A DNA stretch of 64,000 bases from Brevundimonas vesicularis (lineage in GTDB: Bacteria > Pseudomonadota > Alphaproteobacteria > Caulobacterales > Caulobacteraceae): the NCBI RefSeq assembly GCF_027105095.1, contig NZ_CP114278.1, positions 744,001 through 808,000 of the forward strand, given 5' to 3'. This document shows, one piece after another, positions 1 through 8,191 of this stretch. Within the stretch, counting starts at the first letter, position 1; each line of letters opens with the position of its first letter. Under the pieces are notes generated by a model that saw only the letters and a list, made by a program, of their open reading frames with translations, did no database searches and was not told where the DNA came from. A program made the translations under genes and the position numbers.

Positions 1-58
1 TTGATGCGCGGCTCATGCGGCTATGCTTTAGGACCATCGTGCGGAGGCGAGAAGAGCC

Positions 59-535
59 ATGCCCAAGATCGACATCGACAGCGCGCCGACCAGCTTCGGC
101 ACCACCTATCCCGAGGAATACGCCGGCCCGTGCAACCCGCGTCGCCGCTGGCGGCTGGGCGATGCGGCGGGGCTGAGCCAGTTCGGCGTCAACCTGCTGC
201 GCCTGCCCGACGGCGCCTGGTCCAGCCAGCGCCACTGGCACGCCGAAGAAGACGAGTTCGTCATGGTGGTCGAGGGCGAAGTGGTGCTGATCGAGGACGA
301 TGGCGAGACGATCCTGCGCGCCGGCAACTGCGCCGGGTTCAAGGCCGGCGTGCCGAACGGCCATAAGCTGGAGAACCGATCCGGCCGCGAGGCGGTTCTG
401 CTGGAAGTCGGCACGCGCAGCCCGACAATCACCCCCGCCGACTATCCCGACATCGACATGGTGCTGCACGCCGGCGTCGACGGCTATTTCCACCGCGACG
501 GCTCGCCCTATCCGAAATACCCAAGAAGAACGTGA
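59..535 (+). CDS. Cupin-domain protein
   Basis: A 158-residue small beta-barrel protein of the cupin_2 type. Cupin motif 1 is visible as H59, H61, E66 and G73 (HWH then E four residues later). Motif 2 is less canonical, with P99, H102 and N106. These residues would bind one metal ion. No substrate can be inferred, since many such proteins are sugar-phosphate or small-acid isomerases or dioxygenases. A GGAGG-like ribosome site precedes the ATG. The stop codon overlaps the GTG of the following MFS gene, so the two are probably co-translated, and the cupin may act on what the exporter handles (inference). It is complete and of normal length. Confidence 0.85.
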   Translation: MPKIDIDSAPTSFGTTYPEEYAGPCNPRRRWRLGDAAGLSQFGVNLLRLPDGAWSSQRHWHAEEDEFVMVVEGEVVLIEDDGETILRAGNCAGFKAGVPNGHKLENRSGREAVLLEVGTRSPTITPADYPDIDMVLHAGVDGYFHRDGSPYPKYPRRT

Positions 536-1845
536 CCACAGAATCCATCGACACCGGCCCCGCCGGCCCCGCCGCCCCGCCCGTTTCGCCGTCTCCGTCA
601 TCTGGAGGGCCAGAAGGCCCGTCCAGCCCGTGGGGCATTCGCGACTTCCGCCTGTTGTGGTTCGGCCGCGTGGTGGCGGTGCTGGCGATCCAGATCCAGT
701 CGTCGGCCCTGTTGTGGCAGGTCTATGAGATCGCCCGGCGCGATCATCCGATCGAGGAGGCCAGCCTGTATCTGGGGCTGGTGGGGCTGTGTCAGTTCCT
801 GCCTCTGCTGGCCTTCACCCTGCCGGCTGGGGCGATGGCGGATCGGCGCGACCGCAAGCGCACGGTGTGGATCTCGATCCTGGTCGAGGCGGCCTGCGCG
901 GGGTCGTTTCTGGCCATGGCCCTGCATGGAAACCCGCCGCTGTGGGGTCTGTTGGCGGTCGCGGCCTTGTTCGGCGCGGCGCGGGCGTTCCTGGCGCCGG
1001 CCAGCCAGGCCTTCCTGCCGATGGTGGTGGGGCGCAAGGCCCTGCCGCCGGCCATCGCGGCCCAGTCCATCGCGTTTCAGACCGGCGCCATCGCCGGCCC
1101 GGCCCTGGGCGGGGTGATCGTGGGGATCAACGTGCCCCTGGCCTATGCGGTGTCGCTCGGCATGTTCCTGCTGGCCGTCGCCGCCTTCATCCTGATCCGC
1201 ACCAGCGGCAAGCCGGCGCCCCAGGTCAATCCGCTTTCGCCGGTGGATTCGGTCAAGGAGGGGCTGGCCTATGTGTGGAAGACCAAGATCGTGCTGGGCG
1301 CCATTTCGCTGGATCTGGTCGTGGTGCTGCTGGCGGGCGTGGCCCTGCTGACGCCCATCTTCGCGCGCGACATCCTGCATGTCGGGCCGCAAGGGTTCGG
1401 TCTGTTGCGGGCCTCGTTCGGCGTGGGGGCCATGGTCATGGCCATCTATCTGAGCCGCTATCCGATCCGCCAGAACGGCGGGCGCTGGATGTTCGCGGCG
1501 GTGGCGGTGTTCGGCCTGTGCACCATCACCTTCGGCCTGTCGCGCATCGTCTGGCTGTCGGGCCTGGCGCTGTTCATCGGCGGGGCGGCGGACATGATCA
1601 GCGTCAATGTGCGCCAGACCCTGATCCAGCTGGCCACGCCCGATCACATGCGCGGGCGGGTGTCCTCGGTGTCCATGCTGTTCATCGGCGCCTCGAACGA
1701 ACTGGGCGAGGCCTATTCCGGCGTCATGGTCCGGCTGCTGGGCGCGGTCGGCGCGGCGGTGTTCGGCGGCTTCGGCGCCCTGGCCGCGACCGGGGCCTGG
1801 GCGACGATGTTCCCGGGGCTAAGGAAGGCGGACAACCTGACGTGA
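532..1845 (+). CDS. MFS transporter, EntS-like exporter
   Basis: A 437-residue integral membrane protein with about twelve hydrophobic segments and the MFS signature DRRDRKR in the loop after helix 2 (residues about 104-110). Overall pattern resembles the MFS_3/enterobactin-exporter group, which expels siderophores or drugs by proton antiport. The first 45 residues are Pro/Ser/Gly-rich and cytoplasmic. Start is GTG at 532, overlapping the cupin stop by four bases (GTGA), so translation is probably coupled. It runs convergently with the dCTP deaminase gene, with a palindromic repeat element between the two stops. Substrate unknown. Confidence 0.85.
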   Translation: MTTESIDTGPAGPAAPPVSPSPSSGGPEGPSSPWGIRDFRLLWFGRVVAVLAIQIQSSALLWQVYEIARRDHPIEEASLYLGLVGLCQFLPLLAFTLPAGAMADRRDRKRTVWISILVEAACAGSFLAMALHGNPPLWGLLAVAALFGAARAFLAPASQAFLPMVVGRKALPPAIAAQSIAFQTGAIAGPALGGVIVGINVPLAYAVSLGMFLLAVAAFILIRTSGKPAPQVNPLSPVDSVKEGLAYVWKTKIVLGAISLDLVVVLLAGVALLTPIFARDILHVGPQGFGLLRASFGVGAMVMAIYLSRYPIRQNGGRWMFAAVAVFGLCTITFGLSRIVWLSGLALFIGGAADMISVNVRQTLIQLATPDHMRGRVSSVSMLFIGASNELGEAYSGVMVRLLGAVGAAVFGGFGALAATGAWATMFPGLRKADNLT

Positions 1846-1851
1846 CGATCG

Positions 1852-1996
1852 CGTCTCCTCCCCACAAAGTGGGGAGGGGGACCGCGCAGCGGTGGAGGGG
1901 CTCTTGACGTCCCGCAGGCTCTAGCGATGCGGTGAAAAGCCCCTCCGTCTCTCCGCTGCGCTACGAGCCACCTCCCCATCAGATGGGGAGGAGACG
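1852..1996. repeat. Composite palindromic repeat element, copy A
   Basis: A 145-bp element bounded by a perfect 13-base inverted repeat: CGTCTCCTCCCCA at 1852-1864 and TGGGGAGGAGACG at 1984-1996. Each half forms its own GGGGAGG/CCTCCCC hairpin, and the halves face each other across a spacer of about 30 bases. It fills the gap between two convergent stop codons (MFS at 1845, dCTP deaminase at 2009). Related copies lie at 21534, 38741 and 40212. It is REP/BIME-like and may serve as a bidirectional transcript end, but there is no T-run. Confidence 0.85.
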
Positions 1997-2008
1997 GTCA
2001 GGACTGCC

Positions 2009-3034
2009 TCACCACGCCTTGAAATGCTTCGACAGCTTCAGGCCCTGGTTCTGATAGTGGCTGCCGCTTTCGCCATACAGACGGCTGGGGCGTTCGGTCA
2101 GGGGCTCGTACACCAGGCGGGCGACGATCTGGCCGTGTTCCAGCAGGAACGGCGTGTCGTGGGTGCGGACTTCCAACACGCCTTTCGAGCCCGCGCCATG
2201 CGCCTCGTCGGTGCCGAAGCCGGGGTCGAAGAAGCCGGCGTAGTGGACGCGGAATTCGCCGACCGACGGATCGATGGGAGTCATTTCGGCGGCCTGATCG
2301 ACCGGGATTTCGACGTCGTCGGACGAGGCCAGGATGTAGAACTCGCCCGGATCCAGCAGCAGTTCGCCACGGCGCAGGCTCAGCGGCTCCCAGAAGTCGC
2401 GCGGATCGTGGCCGTCGATGTGGTCCAGATCGACCACGCCCGCATGGCGACGCCCGCGGAAGCCGACGATGTCGCCGCCCTGCAGATCGACGCCGACCGA
2501 GCGGGTCTCCAGCTTGGGCGGATCGCCGGCCTTGAGCCGCAACTGGTTCAGGCGCGTGCCGGGACGGACCAGGATGGAGAAGGTCTGGGGCGCGACTTCC
2601 ATATAGAGGGGGCCGTCATAGCCTTCGGCGACGTCATCGAAGCTGGCGCCCTGATCCGTCAGCAGACGCACGAAGACATCAACGCGGCCGGTCGAGCTTT
2701 TCGGATTGGCGCGGGCGATCAACCCTTTCGGCAGTTTCAGCCGCTCCTGAAGGCGCACGATATAGACGCAGCCCTTTTCCAGCACGACGCCCGCCTCGGT
2801 GATCTCGATGGCGTGCATGGCCACGTCGGCGATGCGGTCCTCGACCTTGCGCCGGCCGGGCAGGAAGGAGGCGCGCACGCGCCAGGCCTGATCCGACAGC
2901 CGCAGGTCCAGGCTGGCCGGCTGGACCTGGTCGTGGTCGAAGGGCGTGTCGGACGTGACGGCGCCGGCGGCGATCAACGTCTCGATGGACTGGGCGGGCA
3001 GGATGCCGGGACGGGGCGCTTGGAAGGAGCTCAT
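2009..3034 (-). CDS. dcd: dCTP deaminase, long tandem form
   Basis: Converts dCTP to dUTP for thymidylate synthesis. At 341 residues it is nearly twice the length of E. coli Dcd (193), because two dUTPase-fold halves are joined. The N half has the PASLDLRLS motif, PKSSTGR at 111-117 and GYDGPLYMEV with the presumed catalytic E146. The C half repeats the pattern with HYAGFFDPGF at 264-273 and LEV around E288. This long version is known in alphaproteobacteria. It starts with ATG and has no obvious Shine-Dalgarno. It is divergent from apaG with an 81-bp shared promoter region. Which half is catalytic cannot be told from sequence alone. Confidence 0.9.
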   Translation of the reverse strand: MSSFQAPRPGILPAQSIETLIAAGAVTSDTPFDHDQVQPASLDLRLSDQAWRVRASFLPGRRKVEDRIADVAMHAIEITEAGVVLEKGCVYIVRLQERLKLPKGLIARANPKSSTGRVDVFVRLLTDQGASFDDVAEGYDGPLYMEVAPQTFSILVRPGTRLNQLRLKAGDPPKLETRSVGVDLQGGDIVGFRGRRHAGVVDLDHIDGHDPRDFWEPLSLRRGELLLDPGEFYILASSDDVEIPVDQAAEMTPIDPSVGEFRVHYAGFFDPGFGTDEAHGAGSKGVLEVRTHDTPFLLEHGQIVARLVYEPLTERPSRLYGESGSHYQNQGLKLSKHFKAW

Positions 3035-3115
3035 GGCGTCTGTCTCACACGGTTTTCACGACTTGTCTCCAAGTCGCGCTTGCAGCCCGCGCGCGGCGGG
3101 GCGAGCATATAGCCC

Positions 3116-3523
3116 ATGCACGATGGTCCTGCCTATACCGCCGAGACGAACGGCATCCTGATCCGGGTGCGGCCCAGCTATCTGGCGGGCCAGTCGGATC
3201 CCGACGAAGGCCGCTGGGTCTGGGCCTACCAGATCGAGATCGTGAACCTGACGGGCTCGACGGTGCAGCTGATGGCGCGTCGCTGGACCATCACCGACGG
3301 CCACGGCCATGTCGAAGAGGTGCGCGGTCCCGGCGTCGTCGGCGAACAGCCGGTGATCGAGCCGGGCGGCAGCTACGCCTACGCCTCGGGCTGTCCGCTG
3401 GGCACCGACAGCGGCTCGATGGTCGGCGCCTATTATATGACGGATGCTGACGGGCGCAGTTTCGAGGCGCAGATTCCCGCGTTCTCGCTAGATACGCCGG
3501 ATGCGCGGCGGGTACTGAACTGA
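3116..3523 (+). CDS. apaG: ApaG domain protein (DUF525)
   Basis: A 135-residue single-domain protein that matches the ApaG/DUF525 immunoglobulin-like beta-sandwich over its full length. The conserved core includes YQIEIVNL, LMARRWTITD and the glycine-rich RGPGVVGEQPVIEPG (residues about 72-86), then GSMVGAYYM. ApaG is linked to Co2+/Mg2+ tolerance and diadenosine tetraphosphate metabolism in enterobacteria, but its biochemical role is not settled. Transcribed alone, divergent from dcd. A rho-independent terminator follows at 3615. Confidence 0.92.
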   Translation: MHDGPAYTAETNGILIRVRPSYLAGQSDPDEGRWVWAYQIEIVNLTGSTVQLMARRWTITDGHGHVEEVRGPGVVGEQPVIEPGGSYAYASGCPLGTDSGSMVGAYYMTDADGRSFEAQIPAFSLDTPDARRVLN

Positions 3524-3614
3524 GGGCGGATGGGGCTGCGTCAACCCGGATGAACCGCAGCCCCGCCCCTGAAGTCTCGCCGGCCGCTTGCGCGAACCGG
3601 CGAGGGGGAAGTCG

Positions 3615-3637
3615 GCTCCCTAAGGAGCATCTTTTTT
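3615..3637 (+). terminator. Rho-independent terminator after apaG
   Basis: GCTCC (3615-3619), loop CTAA, GGAGC (3624-3628), then ATC and six T residues (3632-3637). A second, longer hairpin without a T-run lies just after the apaG stop, pairing GGGGCTGCG (3532-3540) with CGCAGCCCC (3556-3564). Confidence 0.7.
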
Positions 3638-3733
3638 GGCGCTACGTTCGCGACGCGGTCGTTCGCGACTTGAGCGCAGTCGTGCGCCCTGCGCGAAGCG
3701 CCGCGCTCAAGTCGCGCGAAGCGCGGTAGCGCC
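3638..3733. repeat. Nested inverted repeat (cruciform-like) after gcrA
   Basis: Outer arms are GGCGCTAC (3638-3645) and GTAGCGCC (3726-3733). Inner arms are CGCGACTTGAGCGC (3664-3677) and GCGCTCAAGTCGCG (3703-3716), a perfect 14-base pair of arms. The structure ends one base before the gcrA stop codon, in the 3' region shared with apaG. It could be the gcrA transcript end or a protected 3' stem. No T-run follows on the minus strand. Confidence 0.75.
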
Positions 3734-3734
3734 C

Positions 3735-4271
3735 TTAGATGTAACGACGCAGGCTGCGGGCCAGGTCGGAGCCGCTTTCCTTGGAGCCGCGACGGACTTG
3801 CGGTTGGTAGGCGACGCGGGCGTGTTCGACGCAATAGACGCCTTCCGACGAGCGACGGCCGCAGAAGCTGAACTCGCGCGACGACGGGTCGCCGATCGGC
3901 CATTTGCACATGTGGGCGCCCAGGGTCATCACGGTCGCCGTGCCCGGCAGGTCCGGGATCGGGGCGGGGACGGGCGCGGCGGGTTCGACCGGCTTGGGCT
4001 GGACGGCCTCCAGACGGCGCGGGGCCGAAGGTTGCTGCGCCGGAGCGGCCGGCGCCGGACGCGGACGCGCGGTGCGGAAGGTCGCGGCGACGGTGCGCGC
4101 CGGTTGCGACGGGGCGGCCCGGCCCGACAGGCCCAGACGGTGCACCTTGCCGATCACGGCGTTGCGGGTGACCCCGCCGCCCAGTTGTTTGGCGATCTGG
4201 CTCGCGGACTGGCCCTCAAGCCAGAGCTTCTTTAGCGCGCCTACACGGTCGTCGGTCCAGCCTGCGGTCAT
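3735..4271 (-). CDS. gcrA: Cell-cycle transcriptional regulator GcrA
   Basis: GcrA is a sigma-70 cofactor that acts at promoters carrying methylated GANTC and drives S-phase gene expression in Caulobacter. The 178-residue product has the N-terminal helix-turn-helix (WTDDRVGALKKLW, then QIAKQLGG and TRNAVIGKVHRLGLSGR, residues 5-51). A Pro/Ala-rich linker follows (about 55-110), then the C-terminal sigma-binding domain with C122-KWPIGDP, C137 and C147-VEH. I chose ATG 4271 because GGAGG sits five bases upstream (4277-4281 on the complement) and the family starts here. An in-frame ATG at 4298 would add nine residues. Control motifs lie upstream. Confidence 0.95.
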   Translation of the reverse strand: MTAGWTDDRVGALKKLWLEGQSASQIAKQLGGGVTRNAVIGKVHRLGLSGRAAPSQPARTVAATFRTARPRPAPAAPAQQPSAPRRLEAVQPKPVEPAAPVPAPIPDLPGTATVMTLGAHMCKWPIGDPSSREFSFCGRRSSEGVYCVEHARVAYQPQVRRGSKESGSDLARSLRRYI

Positions 4272-4291
4272 GCCACCCTCCAGCGAGTTTG

Positions 4292-4426
4292 GATTCAATA
4301 TCTAGGTCCAAGCTCCCCCTCCGGGGTCTTGACCTACAACTAATCGTAAACCAGCCGTTAAGAGACGCAAGATGTGCGAATCATCCTGTCCACAGAAACC
4401 AGATATTGAATCATCGTTAAGGTTAA
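4292..4426. promoter_or_regulatory. gcrA control region: GANTC, DnaA-box-like and CtrA-like sites
   Basis: Three GANTC methylation sites occur at 4292-4296, 4378-4382 and 4408-4412. The first and third sit inside a perfect 12-base inverted repeat, GATTCAATATCT (4292-4303) and AGATATTGAATC (4401-4412). CTGTCCACA at 4386-4394 matches the DnaA box TTATCCACA at 7 of 9. TAAA-N7-TTAA at 4347-4361 is one base off the CtrA consensus TTAA-N7-TTAA. TTAA also occurs twice at 4417-4426. In Caulobacter gcrA is activated by DnaA and repressed by CtrA, so the motifs fit. Binding is inferred. Confidence 0.6.
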
Positions 4427-4501
4427 GGCGGCGCCGTCGTTTTCGGGACGATCTCGCCTGATCTCTTGCGAAGCGCGGCGGTCGAGCGCATCTGGCGGGC
4501 C

Positions 4502-5332
4502 ATGACCGATACGCCCGATCTGATCTCCACCCGGCCTGCCGGCCTGCCGCAGCCGCGTCGCTATCCGGGGATCAACTGGATCGGGGTGCAGACCCTGTAT
4601 CTGCGCGAGGTGCGTCGCTTCTGGAAGGTGGGCGCCCAGACGGTGGCGGCGCCGGTGGTCACGACGCTGCTCTATATGCTGGTGTTCGTGGTGGCGCTTC
4701 AGAACGCGCGGCCGCCGCTGCACGGCACGCCATTCGCCCTGTTCGTCGCGCCCGGCCTGATCATGATGGCCATGTTGAACAATGCCTTCGCCAACGCCTC
4801 GTCCAGCCTGATCCAGGCCAAGATCATGGGTACCGCGACCGACTTCCTGACCCCGCCGCTCAGCCCGCTTGAGCTGACGCTGGGCTTTACGCTGGGCGCC
4901 GCGACGCGCGGCCTGGCGGTCGGTCTGGTGACGGCGATCTGCGTGCTGCCGTTCGCGCCTCTGGGCATCGCCAATATCTTCGCCATCGTCTGGTTCGCCC
5001 TGGCCGCCTGTTTCATCATGGGCATGACCGGGGTGTTGGCGGGGTTGTGGAGCGAGAAGTTCGACCACCTGTCGGCGGTTCAGAACTTCATCGTCATGCC
5101 GATGACCTTCCTGTCGGGGACCTTCTATCTGGTCGAGAACCTGCCCGAGCCGTTCCGGGCGCTGAGCCGCTACAACCCCTTCTTCTATCTGATCGACGGC
5201 TTCCGTTACGGCTTCATCGGCCATGCCGAGAGCAATCTGACGGTCGGCGTCATAGGGTCGGCCGTGCTGATGGCCGTCATGGGCGTGGTCTGCTGGCTGG
5301 TGTTCCGCTCGGGCTGGCGTCTTAAGAGCTAG
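4502..5332 (+). CDS. ABC-2 type transporter permease (YadH-like)
   Basis: A 276-residue inner-membrane protein with six predicted transmembrane segments and the ABC-2 permease pattern. FVAPGLIMMAMLNNAF lies near residue 85, and the conserved MPMTFLSGTFY and RYNPFFYLIDGFRYG lie in the C-terminal third. This places it in the YadH/NodJ export group. I used ATG 4502; a TTG further upstream at 4466 would add twelve unlikely residues. The ATP-binding partner normally encoded next to such a permease is absent here: the neighbours are gcrA (divergent) and a peptidase. The cargo is unknown. Confidence 0.88.
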   Translation: MTDTPDLISTRPAGLPQPRRYPGINWIGVQTLYLREVRRFWKVGAQTVAAPVVTTLLYMLVFVVALQNARPPLHGTPFALFVAPGLIMMAMLNNAFANASSSLIQAKIMGTATDFLTPPLSPLELTLGFTLGAATRGLAVGLVTAICVLPFAPLGIANIFAIVWFALAACFIMGMTGVLAGLWSEKFDHLSAVQNFIVMPMTFLSGTFYLVENLPEPFRALSRYNPFFYLIDGFRYGFIGHAESNLTVGVIGSAVLMAVMGVVCWLVFRSGWRLKS

Positions 5333-5374
5333 ATCGCTACCTGTTGCGGATCGCTCCCCCGAGAGGTCCGCTTC

Positions 5375-6385
5375 ATGCTGTTTCGTTCGCTCGTCGCCGC
5401 CACGGCCCTGTTCGCCGCCACATCCGCTTTTGGTCCCGCCTTCGCTCAGGAAGCGACGCCCCAGGCCGGCGATCGCCCCGATATCGCCGCCGGCGCCGCA
5501 CAGTTCATCAAGCCCACCAACGCCGAGCGGACCCAGGTTCTGGTCGGTTTCCTGACGACGCTGGGCTTCACGCCCGAAATCCAGACCTTCGAGGGCGGCA
5601 ACCAGGCCACCGGCCCGATGGAAGGCGCCAATGTCGTCGTCACGGTGGGCGAGGGCGACAAGGATATCGTGCTGACCGCCCACTATGACGCGGTGAAGCT
5701 GCGCGACGGAACCCTGTCGCAGGGCATCGTCGACAACGTCGGCTCGGTCATGGCGATGATGGAGGCGGCCAAGACGCTGGACATGGCGCTGGAAGGCCAG
5801 TCGGTCGCCCACCGCTTCGTCTTCGTCTTCACCGACCAGGAAGAGCTGGGCCTTCTGGGCGCCAAGGCCTTTCTTGAGAAACACGGCAAGGACCGGATTG
5901 CCGCCGTCATCAACGCCGATGTCGCCGCCTATGGTCAGACGGTCATGTACGGCGAAAACAATGGGCCGCAGTCGGCCTTCGTGCTGGAGACGCTGCGCGG
6001 CCTGTGCGCCGAACGCGGCTTCGACTGCATGCCCTATCCGACCTATCCGCCCAGCGACGACCGCGCCTTCTCGGCCGCGGGCGTGCCGGTGGTGTCGATG
6101 GGCACCCAGGATCCGGTCGGCGCCCACCAGATGTGGCTGGCCTTCAACGGCGGCAAGGACAACGGTTTGAAGGAGGGCTTCGTCCCGCCCGTCTTCCAGC
6201 GCATCCACTCGACCGAAGACAAGCTGTCGCATCTGAAGGGCGTCGACGTCGCCCGTTTCGGCCTGTTCATCGCCGACCTGGGCCTGGCGCTGGACAAGAA
6301 GCTGGTCGAAATCCAGGCCAAGGACGCGGCCGTCGCCGCCGAAACGGCGCCGGCGGCCCCGGTGACGACGCCCGGGGGCGAGTGA
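5375..6385 (+). CDS. Secreted M28-family zinc aminopeptidase
   Basis: A 336-residue protein with an N-terminal signal peptide (about residues 1-25, cleavage near AFA/QE), so it is exported to the periplasm. The M28 di-zinc site is visible: H103 and D105 in TAHYDA, D120 in DNVG, the base E156 with E157 in DQEELG, and D182 in NADVA. A last zinc histidine is probably H274 in RIHSTED. The family removes N-terminal amino acids or acts on glutamyl peptides. The C-terminal tail of about 20 residues is Ala/Pro-rich and disordered. The stop codon overlaps the next gene's GTG. Confidence 0.88.
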   Translation: MLFRSLVAATALFAATSAFGPAFAQEATPQAGDRPDIAAGAAQFIKPTNAERTQVLVGFLTTLGFTPEIQTFEGGNQATGPMEGANVVVTVGEGDKDIVLTAHYDAVKLRDGTLSQGIVDNVGSVMAMMEAAKTLDMALEGQSVAHRFVFVFTDQEELGLLGAKAFLEKHGKDRIAAVINADVAAYGQTVMYGENNGPQSAFVLETLRGLCAERGFDCMPYPTYPPSDDRAFSAAGVPVVSMGTQDPVGAHQMWLAFNGGKDNGLKEGFVPPVFQRIHSTEDKLSHLKGVDVARFGLFIADLGLALDKKLVEIQAKDAAVAAETAPAAPVTTPGGE

Positions 6386-6906
6386 CGACGGTCATCGAGG
6401 TTCGCGGCGTCCAGCCGACGCCGAAGGAAGGTCGCGCGGCCGTCAAGGCGTGGCCCATCGTCCGGCGCTGGGCGAACCTGCCCGTGTTCTTTCTGGGCGG
6501 CGCCATGCTGGCGACCATCGCCGTCTGCATTGGTTTGCCCCTGGAGCGGACGGGCTGGATCGTCGGCCTTCAGTTGGTCGGGCTGTACGGTGTTATCGGG
6601 CTGTCGGCCCTGGCGCATTACAGGGTCATGGCGGCGTCGCGCCGGTCCCCGATCGCGCAGAAGCCAACCGACTGGCGCATCGATGACAGCGGTCTGGCGC
6701 TGTCGGGGGCGGATTTCGACACCCGCATCGGCTGGCGCAATCTGGTCGCGGTGGTGGAGGAAAAGGATCGCCTGATCTTCGCGGCCTCGCCCAACACCAA
6801 CTTCATTTTGCCCCTGCGCGTGATGGAGACGGATCAACGGCAGGCGTTGCGCGTCTTGATCGCCGATGTGAGAGCGCGAGGCGTCCTCGGCGCCGGTGTT
6901 GACTAA
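6382..6906 (+). CDS. YcxB-like C-terminal domain membrane protein
   Basis: A 174-residue protein with two transmembrane helices (about residues 33-55 and 60-80) followed by a soluble PH-like domain. Its pattern DSGLALSGAD...IGWRNL...ILPLRVM is typical of the YcxB-like family, whose function is unknown. The GTG start at 6382 overlaps the stop of the M28 peptidase (GTGA), which argues for coupled translation. The 3' end runs very close to the argD leader. Confidence 0.75.
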   Translation: MTTVIEVRGVQPTPKEGRAAVKAWPIVRRWANLPVFFLGGAMLATIAVCIGLPLERTGWIVGLQLVGLYGVIGLSALAHYRVMAASRRSPIAQKPTDWRIDDSGLALSGADFDTRIGWRNLVAVVEEKDRLIFAASPNTNFILPLRVMETDQRQALRVLIADVRARGVLGAGVD

Positions 6907-6997
6907 GACCCTCGCGCGTCCGACAACGCCTGACCGTATTGATCCGGCTCCGTCGCGCTCGCGCCGGGGCCGTCTCGCTTTTGGAGGTCTTGGTCCC

Positions 6998-8191
6998 GTG
7001 TCCACTGAACATCTGATGGGTGTCTACAATCGCGCGCCGCTGGAAGTGGAACGCGGCCGAGGCGCGCGTCTGTGGGCGACCGACGGGACCGAATATCTCG
7101 ACTGCGTCGCCGGCATCTCGACCAACGGCCTGGGCCACGCCCACCCCGAACTGGTCCAGGCGGTCAAGGATCAAGCCGAGAAGCTGTGGCACGTCTCCAA
7201 CATCTTTCGCATCCCGGGTCAGGAAGCGCTGGCTGACGCCCTGTGCCAATGCAGCTTCGCCGACGTGGTGTTCTTCACCAACTCGGGCACCGAAGCCGTC
7301 GAATGCGCGCTGAAGACGGCGCGCAAATACCACTCGGCCAACGGCGCGCCTGAGCGGATCGACATCTACGGCTTCGACGGCTCGTTCCACGGTCGGACCT
7401 ATGGCGCGATCAACGCCGCTGCCAACCCCAGCTATACCGAGGGCTTCGGCCCGCCGATGCAGGGCTTCCACCAGCTGAAGTGGGGCGACCACGAGGCGAT
7501 CAAGACCGCCATCGCCAACCCCACGACCGCCGCCATCATCGTCGAGCCCGTACAGGGCGAGGGCGGCTGCCGCGCCATGCCCGAACAGTGCCTGCGGGGG
7601 CTGCGTGAGCTGTGCGACGAACACGGCGTCCTGATCATCTTCGACGAGGTCCAGTGCGGCATGGGCCGGACCGGCAAGCTGTGGGCCCATGAATGGGCGG
7701 GTATGGCGCCGGACATCATGGCGGTGGCCAAGGCCCTGGGCGGGGGCTTTCCCATCGGCGCCTGCCTGGCCTCGGCCAAGGCGGCCAAGGGCATGACGGT
7801 CGGGGTTCACGGCTCGACCTTCGGCGGCAATCCCCTGGCCATGGCCGTGGGCCAGAAGGCGCTGAGCCTGATCAACAGCCCCGAGACGCTGAACAACGTC
7901 AACGAGGTCGCCGGCTATCTGAAGCAGCAGTTCGCGGGCCTTCAGGAACGTTTCCCCGATGTCATCGCCGACGTGCGCGGCAAGGGGCTTCTGATCGGCA
8001 TCAAGATGGTGCCGAACAATCGCGAGTTCATGGCCCTGGCGCGCGACACGCAGCAGCTGCTGATCGCCGGCGGCGGCGACAACTGCGTGCGCCTGCTGCC
8101 GCCGCTGAACTTGACGCTGGACGAGGCCCGCGAAGCCGTGGCCCGTTTCGAAGCGGCCTGCGAGGTCGCCCGCGAAAAGCTGGCGGCCTGA
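6998..8191 (+). CDS. argD: Acetylornithine aminotransferase
   Basis: A pyridoxal-phosphate enzyme of arginine synthesis that converts N-acetylglutamate semialdehyde to N-acetylornithine; many also act in lysine synthesis as DapC. The 397-residue class-III aminotransferase shows [13 protein letters not shown] (PLP phosphate binding), [21 protein letters not shown] and the Schiff-base lysine K245 in [14 protein letters not shown] chose GTG 6998 because GGAGG lies ten bases upstream and the protein then starts like the family. An upstream ATG at 6896 would add 34 unlikely residues. The stop overlaps the argF ATG by one base, so the pair is co-translated. Confidence 0.95.
   Translation: MSTEHLMGVYNRAPLEVERGRGARLWATDGTEYLDCVAGISTNGLGHAHPELVQAVKDQAEKLWHVSNIFRIPGQEALADALCQCSFADVVFFTNSGTEAVECALKTARKYHSANGAPERIDIYGFDGSFHGRTYGAINAAANPSYTEGFGPPMQGFHQLKWGDHEAIKTAIANPTTAAIIVEPVQGEGGCRAMPEQCLRGLRELCDEHGVLIIFDEVQCGMGRTGKLWAHEWAGMAPDIMAVAKALGGGFPIGACLASAKAAKGMTVGVHGSTFGGNPLAMAVGQKALSLINSPETLNNVNEVAGYLKQQFAGLQERFPDVIADVRGKGLLIGIKMVPNNREFMALARDTQQLLIAGGGDNCVRLLPPLNLTLDEAREAVARFEAACEVAREKLAA

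Noticed and set aside
4358..6232. Long open frame of 624 codons on the minus strand across the permease and peptidase genes
   Set aside because: Its predicted protein is low-complexity Gly/Arg/His-rich and lies opposite two convincing genes, as is common in high-GC DNA.
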